From: Clostridiales bacterium
Lineage (GTDB): Bacteria > Bacillota_A > Clostridia > Peptostreptococcales > Anaerovoracaceae
DNA: 5,253 bases
NCBI GenBank assembly: GCA_012510935.1
Contig: JAAZHB010000159.1
Coordinates: 1 to 5,253, forward strand
Reading direction: 5' to 3'
Under the pieces are notes generated by a model. It ran no database searches, was not told the DNA's origin, and saw only the letters and a program-made list of their open reading frames with translations. Positions 1-5,253 of the stretch are shown here, piece after piece. Both the position numbers and the translations under genes were made by a program. Position 1 is the first letter of the stretch; every line of letters begins with the position of its first letter.

Positions 1-311
1 AAAGACTGTCGATTGGTCGTGCACTTGCAAAGAAAGCGAAAGTCCTTATTTTTGACGACAGCTTCTCTGCTCTTGATATGAAGACAGATGCAACACTAAG
101 AAAAGAACTTGCGAAATATGAGGCTGATTCGACAAAGCTGATTGTTGCGCAGAGAGTTGGAACAATTCTACATGCAGAACAAATTGTTGTCCTAGACGAA
201 GGACACATAGTAGGTATTGGAACCCATGAAGAATTACTTGATAATTGCGAGGTATATAGCGAAATAGCTAAGTCGCAACTATCAAATATGGATTTGGAGG
301 CGATGGCATAA
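1..311 (+). CDS. ABC exporter half-transporter, C-terminal end of ATPase domain (5' truncated), degenerate-site subunit
   Basis: Only the last 102 residues are present, read from base 3 and ending at TAA 309-311; the membrane domain, Walker A and signature motif lie off the window. The visible part starts at RLSIGRAL, just after where the signature motif should be. It continues with Walker B VLIFDD (bases 42-59), the D-loop SALD and the usual C-terminal VLDEGHIVGIGTHEELL. Two catalytic positions are changed. The residue after the Walker B Asp is Asp instead of Glu (57-59), and the switch-loop His is Gln (LIVAQR, codon 150-152). In the exporter family these changes mark the subunit that supplies Walker A/B to the non-hydrolytic site of a heterodimer. 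The partner is the next gene, which starts on the last base of this stop codon. The ATG at 78 is internal to the domain and is not a start. The transported substrate cannot be read from this fragment. Confidence 0.93.
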   Translation, partial: RLSIGRALAKKAKVLIFDDSFSALDMKTDATLRKELAKYEADSTKLIVAQRVGTILHAEQIVVLDEGHIVGIGTHEELLDNCEVYSEIAKSQLSNMDLEAMA

Positions 312-2158
312 TGGCTGATAATAATAAGACTAAAAGAAAATCACCCATGGGACCAGGCGGAGGACATGGTCTAGCGCCAGGCGAGAAGCCAAAAAACCTC
401 AAGAGTGCAATTATAAAAATCGCAAAATATATGGGCAAGTACAAATTTGCAATAGCTATTGCCGCACTATTTACAGTTCTAGGAACGAGTTTAACTGTAA
501 TGGGACCAAAGGTTATGGGAAAGGCAACTACTGAACTTGCTGAAGGCCTGATGCGCCGCATAAACGGTCAAGGCGGCATAGACTTTGATAAAATCGCAAA
601 AATATTGCTATTTACATTGGCACTATACGCAATAGGATCAATGCTTCAATTCCTAACTAGCTGGATAATGGCAAAAATTACTCAGAATATGGTTTATGGC
701 TTGCGTAAGGATATCTCTGTAAAAATCTCGAAGATGCCTATGAAGTATTTCGAGCATGTTCCACATGGAGAGATTCTTTCTAGGATTACTAATGATGTAG
801 ATACAATAGGAAATGGTTTAAACCAGTGCGTAACTAGCATTATATGGGGTGTAGTTACGATGGTTGGTGTAATTACTATTATGCTTACTATCTCGCCTCT
901 AATGACACTGATAGCTGTTGTTGTGGTACCTCTATCGGGCATTTTAATTGCATGTATTATGAAGTATTCTCAGAAATATTTCAGAACTCAGCAGGAATAT
1001 CTTGGCAAAATTAATGGTCAAGTTGAAGAGAATTTTGCAGGTCACTTGATTATCAAAGCATTTAATAAGGAAAAGTCTGTAACTAACGATTTTAACGAGG
1101 TAAACGATGTTCTGTATGAGTCAGCTTGGAAGTCGCAATTTATCGCTGGATTAATGCAGCCAATCATGGTTGCGGTTGGCAATATTGGTTACACCGGAGT
1201 TGCTATCTCGGGCGGACTACTTGCGATCAAGGGCGTAATTGGAATTGGAGATATTCAAGCATTCATTCAATATGTAAAGAATTTGACACAACCAATTCAG
1301 CAAATAGCCCAGATAATGAATCAGGTTCAATCGATGGCTGCAGCCGCAGAGAGAGTCTTTGAGTTCCTTGATGAAGAAGAGGAGACAAAGGATGCTGATG
1401 TTGTTGCTGATGCAAGTAATGTTCATGGTGTTGTAGATTTTCAGAATGTGAAGTTTGGTTATGACAAAGAAAATACGATTATTCATGACTTCAACGCACA
1501 TGTTAATGATGGCCAGAAAATTGCTATTGTAGGACCAACAGGTGCTGGCAAAACTACAATGGTAAAGCTGCTTATGAGATTTTATGATGTAGACTCAGGT
1601 TCGATTATGCTTGACGGCAAGGATATAAGAGAATATTCGAGAGCGGGATTAAGAGAGAATGTAGCGATGGTTCTTCAAGATACATGGCTTTTCTCAGGCA
1701 CCATTATGGAGAATATTCGTTATGGCAGACTTGATGCTACTGATGAAGAAGTTATTGCTGCTGCGAAGGCTGCACATGTTCACCACTTCATTAAAACTTT
1801 GCCAGATGGATATAACATGGTTCTTAACGAGGAAGCAAGCAATGTCTCAGAAGGACAGAGACAGCTGCTTACAATTGCTAGAGCAATTCTAGCTGATAAG
1901 GAGATTCTCATTCTTGATGAGGCAACTTCTTCAGTAGATACAAGAACTGAAGAACTTATTCAGTCTGCTATGGATAATCTGATGCATGGCAGAACAAGCT
2001 TTGTAATCGCGCATAGATTATCTACTGTAAAGAATTCTGATTTAATTCTTGTAGTCAATCATGGAGACATTATTGAGCAAGGTACTCACGAAGAACTACT
2101 AGAACTTGGTGGATTCTATGCTGGATTATACAATTCACAGTTCGAGGAGGTTTCGTAA
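311..2158 (+). CDS. ABC exporter half-transporter (membrane domain plus ATPase), catalytic subunit of a heterodimer
   Basis: This 615-residue protein has the normal length and layout of a type I ABC exporter half (multidrug/lipid exporter class). A Gly/Pro-rich cytoplasmic tail (about 11-25) precedes a six-helix membrane domain, with hydrophobic segments near 46-66, 98-120, 174-192, 196-217 and a close pair within 277-310. The ATPase domain runs from about 373: A-loop Tyr384, Walker A GPTGAGKT (408-415), Q-loop Gln456, Walker B ILILDE (532-537) with catalytic Glu537, D-loop SSVD (540-543) and switch His568. The signature is VSEGQ (512-516) instead of LSGGQ, and the TxVGERG X-loop is replaced by LNEEASN, as I recall for heterodimer partners such as TM288 and LmrD. 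It should therefore pair with the upstream protein, giving one competent and one degenerate ATP site. The start at 311 overlaps the upstream stop by one base, with GGAGG at 296-300. The substrate is unknown; drug, peptide, lipid or glycan export are all possible. Confidence 0.95.
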   Translation: MADNNKTKRKSPMGPGGGHGLAPGEKPKNLKSAIIKIAKYMGKYKFAIAIAALFTVLGTSLTVMGPKVMGKATTELAEGLMRRINGQGGIDFDKIAKILLFTLALYAIGSMLQFLTSWIMAKITQNMVYGLRKDISVKISKMPMKYFEHVPHGEILSRITNDVDTIGNGLNQCVTSIIWGVVTMVGVITIMLTISPLMTLIAVVVVPLSGILIACIMKYSQKYFRTQQEYLGKINGQVEENFAGHLIIKAFNKEKSVTNDFNEVNDVLYESAWKSQFIAGLMQPIMVAVGNIGYTGVAISGGLLAIKGVIGIGDIQAFIQYVKNLTQPIQQIAQIMNQVQSMAAAAERVFEFLDEEEETKDADVVADASNVHGVVDFQNVKFGYDKENTIIHDFNAHVNDGQKIAIVGPTGAGKTTMVKLLMRFYDVDSGSIMLDGKDIREYSRAGLRENVAMVLQDTWLFSGTIMENIRYGRLDATDEEVIAAAKAAHVHHFIKTLPDGYNMVLNEEASNVSEGQRQLLTIARAILADKEILILDEATSSVDTRTEELIQSAMDNLMHGRTSFVIAHRLSTVKNSDLILVVNHGDIIEQGTHEELLELGGFYAGLYNSQFEEVS

Positions 2159-3861
2159 TGAAGGCTTTGTGCGAGAATAAATTCAATCGATGGATTAATT
2201 CTTCTATTGTTGATGACGATACGAAAAACGAGCTTAGAGAGATATCCAAAGATTCTCAAGAACTTGAGATAAGATTCGAAAAGAATCTTACTTTTGGAAC
2301 ATCTGGGCTGCGAAGCATTATGAGGGCAGGGACTAACGGTATGAATGTTTATACCGTTAGGCACGTGACTCAAGCTTTGGCTAACATGATTCTTGCAGAG
2401 GTTTCTAATACGGGAGTCGTAATTTCCTATGATTCCAGACATAACAGCAAGAGTTATGCAGAGGAAACGGCGACTGTTCTTGCGGCCAATGGGATTAAGG
2501 CATATCTCTTTGATAACCTAAGACCTACTCCAGAGCTATCTTTCGCTGTAAGGCATCTTAAAGCAACTTCAGGTGTAAATATAACGGCAAGCCATAATAC
2601 AAGTGAATACAATGGTTATAAGGTGTATTGGATGGATGGCGGGCAAATGGTGCCAAAGTACTCGAATCTTGTAACTGCTGAGATGGGAAAAATCGACATC
2701 TTCGATGATGTCAAGACGATTGATTTTGACGAGGCTGTGTCTCAAGGCCTTATTGAGTCAATTGGTAAAGAAGTTGATGACGCGTATATTGCGGCAGTTC
2801 TCAAGGAGTCTATTGGCAAAGAATATGTTGCAAAAGTAACAGATGATTTTAAATGTGTATATACACCATTCCATGGTTGCGGATACTGGTTTGTTCCAGA
2901 GATACTTTCTAGAATAGGGATAAAAAATATTATTCCAGTTGAAGAACAGATGGTGCTTGATGGGGATTTTCCAACTGTAAAGTCACCAAATCCTGAGAAC
3001 ACCGAAGGCTTTGACCTTGCACTAAAGTATGCCGAAAAGTCTGATGCTGATATTATTATTGGAACTGATCCAGATTCAGACCGATGTGCAACAATTGTTC
3101 GTAATGAGAGTGGCGAATATTATTCTCTTTCAGGAAATCAGATGGGAATTCTGTTGCTTCATTATGTGGCTGAGGTTAATAAACAGAGGGGCACTCTTGA
3201 TGCAAATAGCTTTGCTATTCGTTCGGTTGTATCTTCCCCGATGTTTGATGTTATTTGCGAGAACTATGGCATTCATGTTGACTATGCGTTAACCGGATTT
3301 AAGTACATAGCGGAGAAAATCTTGGACAATGAGAGGACCGGCCGGTACAAATATCTTTTTGGCTACGAAGAGAGCATAGGCTTTCTCAAGGGCGATTACG
3401 CAAGGGATAAGGATGGAATATCTACGGCGATGATTTTTGCAGAGATGAGCTGCTTTTATAAGGCAAAAGGACTGTCTGTATATCAAGGTTTGCAGAACCT
3501 CTATGCAAAATATGGATATTATGAAGAGGGAGTTCATAGCTTTAATTTTGAAGGCGAGGACGCTTATGAGAAAATGTCCATAGCAATGGACGGCGTTCGA
3601 AAGGCATTGCCATCGAAACTTGGATATGATGTAAAATCAGTTACGGATTACAAGCAGGGATATCTTGATTTTGAACCTAGTGATGTTTTAGAATTTAAGC
3701 TAGGAGAAGGGTCAGTTGCAATCATTAGACCTTCGGGAACGGAGCCTAAGATTAAATTATATGTTTATGCACATGGAGAAAATCTGAACGATGGAGAGGA
3801 AAAGGTTAAAATTATTCTGAAATCTGTCGAGAAATTGATTAAAAATCCCAAAAATATATGA
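2158..3861 (+). CDS. Phospho-sugar mutase (alpha-D-phosphohexomutase superfamily; phosphoglucomutase or phosphopentomutase)
   Basis: This cytoplasmic enzyme of 567 residues is full length for the PgcA/PGM2-type branch. These enzymes move a phosphate between C6 and C1 of hexoses, or C5 and C1 of pentoses, through a phosphoserine and a bisphosphate intermediate. All four active-site elements are visible. The N-terminal GTSGLR (47-52) and catalytic Ser145 in TASHN (143-147) come first. They are followed by the metal loop DPDSDR (304-309; Asp304, 306 and 308), the sugar-binding loop GYEES (402-406) and the phosphate loop RPSGTEPK (524-531). RPTPELSFAV, TPFHG and RDKDGI also match the family. Oddities are TASHNT where the family normally has TASHNP, and Ser53, Arg56 and Gly61 at positions usually Gly, Gly and Arg in this branch. 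The ATG shares a base with the previous stop, and AGGAGG at 2145-2150 sits 7 bases upstream, so the start is firm. Glucose 6-P/1-P interconversion is the default guess; the sequence alone does not exclude phosphopentomutase activity. Confidence 0.93.
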   Translation: MKALCENKFNRWINSSIVDDDTKNELREISKDSQELEIRFEKNLTFGTSGLRSIMRAGTNGMNVYTVRHVTQALANMILAEVSNTGVVISYDSRHNSKSYAEETATVLAANGIKAYLFDNLRPTPELSFAVRHLKATSGVNITASHNTSEYNGYKVYWMDGGQMVPKYSNLVTAEMGKIDIFDDVKTIDFDEAVSQGLIESIGKEVDDAYIAAVLKESIGKEYVAKVTDDFKCVYTPFHGCGYWFVPEILSRIGIKNIIPVEEQMVLDGDFPTVKSPNPENTEGFDLALKYAEKSDADIIIGTDPDSDRCATIVRNESGEYYSLSGNQMGILLLHYVAEVNKQRGTLDANSFAIRSVVSSPMFDVICENYGIHVDYALTGFKYIAEKILDNERTGRYKYLFGYEESIGFLKGDYARDKDGISTAMIFAEMSCFYKAKGLSVYQGLQNLYAKYGYYEEGVHSFNFEGEDAYEKMSIAMDGVRKALPSKLGYDVKSVTDYKQGYLDFEPSDVLEFKLGEGSVAIIRPSGTEPKIKLYVYAHGENLNDGEEKVKIILKSVEKLIKNPKNI

Positions 3862-3868
3862 TTTTTTT
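3841..3868 (+). terminator. Weak AT-rich terminator-like inverted repeat at the end of the operon
   Basis: AAAAATC (3841-3847) and GATTTTT (3860-3866) are complementary around a 12-base loop. The T-run continues to 3868, directly after the mutase TGA. The position suits an end of transcription before the promoter at 3890. The stem has a single G-C pair, much weaker than normal intrinsic terminators, so read-through into the next gene is quite possible. It could simply be AT-rich 3' end sequence. Confidence 0.25.
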
Positions 3869-3879
3869 AGAATTTGTTC

Positions 3880-3914
3880 TACTGTTTTATTGATAAGGTG
3901 AAACAATAGCAGTA
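3880..3914. promoter_or_regulatory. Imperfect dyad overlapping the -35 box and spacer: candidate operator
   Basis: TACTG (3880-3884) pairs with CAGTA (3910-3914), and inside it TATTG (3888-3892) pairs with CAATA (3904-3908). That gives ten symmetric base pairs centred near 3897, interrupted by a 3-versus-1-base bulge. The dyad covers the -35 box and most of the spacer, where a bound repressor would block RNA polymerase. It falls outside the predicted transcript, so it would act as DNA. No regulator family is recognisable from it, and AT-rich sequence yields such symmetry fairly often. Confidence 0.25.
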
Positions 3915-3918
3915 TAAT
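3890..3918 (+). promoter_or_regulatory. Near-consensus sigma-A/sigma-70 promoter for the F420-ligase-like gene
   Basis: TTGATA (3890-3895, five of six consensus bases) and TATAAT (3913-3918, six of six) are separated by the ideal 17 bases. The sequence upstream, from about 3861, is AT-rich and could act as an UP element. There is no extended -10 TG. Transcription should begin near 3925, giving a leader of about 70 bases before the ATG at 3996. This gene therefore probably has its own transcript, independent of the ABC/mutase operon. Confidence 0.75.
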
Positions 3919-3942
3919 AAATCTTGTTTTTGAAATAGCTTA

Positions 3943-3989
3943 CGCGGAGCATTAGGGCTCCTCGATATATATCATGCACAATCAGGAGG
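3943..3989 (+). promoter_or_regulatory. Leader hairpin with a competing pairing to the ribosome binding site
   Basis: GGAGC (3946-3950) can pair with GCTCC (3957-3961) across a 6-base loop. CG/CG (3943-3944 with 3963-3964) extends the stem past one C-T mismatch. The 3' arm also contains CTCCT (3958-3962), complementary to AGGAG (3984-3988) of the Shine-Dalgarno AGGAGG (3984-3989), which sits 6 bases before the ATG. The two pairings exclude each other, so the leader could switch between an exposed and a masked ribosome binding site. No T-run follows the hairpin, so it is not an intrinsic terminator. It matches no riboswitch class I recognise, and the leader is short for one. Confidence 0.35.
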
Positions 3990-3995
3990 CATACT

Positions 3996-5195
3996 ATGAG
4001 TAATGACAGAAGAATTGGTACAGTATCAAGGGGAATCAGAGGTCCTATTTTCAGAGAGGGCGATGACGTTGGCAAAATTGTAATTGACAGTGTTTTTGAA
4101 GCTGCAAAATCAGAAGGGTTTGAACTTCGTGACAGAGACATTATTGCTGTAACAGAGTCAGTTGTAGCTAGATCACAAGGTAACTATGCAGATGTAGATG
4201 CAATTGCAGCAGATGTAAAGGCAAAGACTAATGGAGAGACTGTTGGAGTTGTTCATCCAATCCTTTCTCGTAATCGTTTTGCAATCTGCCTAAGAGGTAT
4301 TGCAAAGGGTGTTAAGAAGGTTGTACTTGTTCTAAGCTACCCAAGCGATGAGGTTGGAAATGCGCTTCTAACATATGACCAGATTGACGATGCAGGAGTT
4401 AATCCATACAGTGATGTACTCACTCTTGCAAAATATAGAGAATTATTTGGAGAGAACAAGCACCAGTTTACAGGCGTTGACTATGTTGATTATTATAAGA
4501 GCCTCGTTGAAGCATGTGGCGCAGAGTGCGAAGTAATTTTTGCAAATCATGCTGAAGAAGTTCTTAAGTACACAAATGATGTAATTGCTTGTGACATTCA
4601 CACAAGAGTTCGTACAAAGAGAATTCTTAAGAGCAAGGGCGCTAATGTTCTTGGTTTAGACGATATTCTAACAGCTTCAGTTAATGGTAGCGGATATAAT
4701 GAGAAGTATGGTCTTCTAGGTTCAAATAAGGCTACAGAAGATACAGTTAAGCTTTTCCCTCGCGAGTGCACTGACCTTGTTTTGGATATGCAGGCAAGAG
4801 TACTTAAGGAGACAGGTAAGCATGTTGAGGTTATGGTTTACGGAGATGGAGCATTCAAGGATCCAATCGGAAAGATTTGGGAGCTTGCAGATCCAGTAGT
4901 ATCACCAGCACATACACCTGGTCTTATTGGTACACCTAACGAGCTTAAGTTAAAGTATCTTGCTGATAATGATTTCGGTGATCTTAGTGGGGAGGAACTA
5001 AAAGCTGCTATTGAGAGCAGAATTTTGGAGAAGGATTCTGATCTTGTTGGAGATATGGCTTCAGAGGGAACAACACCTAGAGCTCTTACAGACCTTATTG
5101 GTTCACTTTGCGACCTAACTTCAGGTTCAGGAGACAAGGGAACACCAATCATTCTTATTCAGGGATATTTCGACAATTATACAACAGGAAAGTAG
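3996..5195 (+). CDS. F420-0:gamma-glutamyl ligase (CofE)-family protein, long Firmicutes-type, substrate unknown
   Basis: I place this 399-residue soluble protein in the CofE family (F420_ligase domain). Archaeal and actinobacterial CofE uses GTP to add L-glutamate to F420-0. Supporting segments are GIRGPIFREGDDV (13-25), DRDIIAVTESVVARSQG (46-62, like the CofE segment after its first helix), CDIHTRVRTKRIL (199-211), YGDGAFKDPIGKIWELADP (282-300, acidic positions Asp284, Asp289 and Asp299) and a C-terminal GDKGTPIILIQGYFDNY (379-395). It has no signal peptide or membrane segment. It is about 150 residues longer than archaeal CofE, whose catalytic residues I cannot map with certainty. Clostridia are not generally known to make F420, so the substrate may be another acceptor; a CofE relative in Chlamydia has been proposed as a folylglutamate synthase. 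The start is fixed by AGGAGG 6 bases upstream and a strong promoter. Thr codons are mostly ACA, with no ACC or ACG noticed, suggesting high expression. Confidence 0.82.
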   Translation: MSNDRRIGTVSRGIRGPIFREGDDVGKIVIDSVFEAAKSEGFELRDRDIIAVTESVVARSQGNYADVDAIAADVKAKTNGETVGVVHPILSRNRFAICLRGIAKGVKKVVLVLSYPSDEVGNALLTYDQIDDAGVNPYSDVLTLAKYRELFGENKHQFTGVDYVDYYKSLVEACGAECEVIFANHAEEVLKYTNDVIACDIHTRVRTKRILKSKGANVLGLDDILTASVNGSGYNEKYGLLGSNKATEDTVKLFPRECTDLVLDMQARVLKETGKHVEVMVYGDGAFKDPIGKIWELADPVVSPAHTPGLIGTPNELKLKYLADNDFGDLSGEELKAAIESRILEKDSDLVGDMASEGTTPRALTDLIGSLCDLTSGSGDKGTPIILIQGYFDNYTTGK

Positions 5196-5205
5196 TTGAT
5201 ATTAT

Positions 5206-5253
5206 ATGCAAAATTCAAAGGCAACGAATCGAGCTAAGATTAATCTTATTTTG
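5206..5253 (+). CDS. Possible start of a further gene (3' truncated), unknown product
   Basis: An ATG 10 bases after the previous stop opens a frame that stays open to the window edge: 16 codons, MQNSKATNRAKINLIL. A short polar, positively charged start leading into hydrophobic residues would suit a membrane protein or signal anchor, but too little is visible to judge. The only Shine-Dalgarno-like sequence is AGGAAAG (5186-5192), inside the previous gene and about 13 bases away, which is rather far. If real, it would be co-transcribed with the F420-ligase-like gene. The frame could also be chance. Confidence 0.35.
   Translation, partial: MQNSKATNRAKINLIL

Noticed and set aside
78..311. Stand-alone small protein starting at ATG 78.
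   Set aside because: The frame is open to the window edge, and the residues before this ATG encode Walker B and the D-loop of an ABC ATPase, so the ATG is internal to a truncated larger gene.
268..561. 97-codon reverse-strand frame across the ABC gene junction.
   Set aside because: It overlaps two convincing coding regions; its hydrophobic stretch is the antisense of the first membrane helix and Gly/Pro-rich tail of the ABC protein.
3943..3964. Leader hairpin as an intrinsic terminator.
   Set aside because: The stem is short with a mismatch, and the following sequence alternates A and T with no U-run.
3974..4003. Nine-codon frame ATG...TAA (MHNQEAYYE) overlapping the Shine-Dalgarno and start of the F420-ligase-like gene, considered as a leader peptide.
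   Set aside because: It has no Shine-Dalgarno at usable spacing; the nearest GGAG is about 24 bases upstream. Its length and content carry no attenuator-like run of codons.
4838..5152. 104-codon reverse-strand frame within the F420-ligase-like gene.
   Set aside because: It is antisense to a well-supported coding region, has no recognisable domain, and fits a shadow frame caused by the biased codon use of the real gene.
1..5253. CRISPR arrays, tRNA or rRNA genes, insertion sequences, phage or defence genes.
   Set aside because: No repeated units, transposase motifs or tRNA-like folds were seen. Coding sequence fills all but about 190 bases with ordinary metabolic and transport genes.

Overview
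The window looks like chromosomal DNA from a low-GC, Gram-positive anaerobe, most likely a member of the Clostridia. This rests on AT-rich codon choice, strong AGGAGG-type ribosome binding sites, tightly overlapping genes, and the protein families present. The genus cannot be named from the sequence. TAA, TGA and TAG all serve as stops, so the standard bacterial code fits. All genes lie on the + strand and cover almost everything.

Region 1 (1-3861) is the distal part of an operon. It holds the C-terminal end of one ABC-exporter half-transporter, a complete second half-transporter, and a phospho-sugar mutase of the phosphoglucomutase superfamily. Both junctions are TAATG, so each stop shares one base with the next start and the three genes should be translationally coupled. 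The two ABC proteins form a classic asymmetric heterodimer. The first has Asp for the catalytic Glu and Gln for the switch His. The second has a normal catalytic core but an altered signature motif (VSEGQ), so one ATP site should be hydrolytic and the other degenerate.

Region 2 (3862-3995) is a 134-base intergenic stretch. It has a weak AT-rich terminator-like element, a near-consensus sigma-A promoter (TTGATA, 17 bases, TATAAT) inside an imperfect dyad, and a roughly 70-base leader. A small GC-rich hairpin in the leader could compete with an alternative pairing that masks the ribosome binding site.

Region 3 (3996-5195) encodes a 399-residue protein related to the coenzyme F420-0:L-glutamate ligase (CofE) family. 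It is much longer than archaeal CofE and lies in a lineage not generally known to make F420. Its codon use is more biased than that of the upstream operon, which with the strong promoter suggests high expression. Its real substrate is unknown, and it is the most interesting gene here. The last 58 bases may contain the start of another gene.
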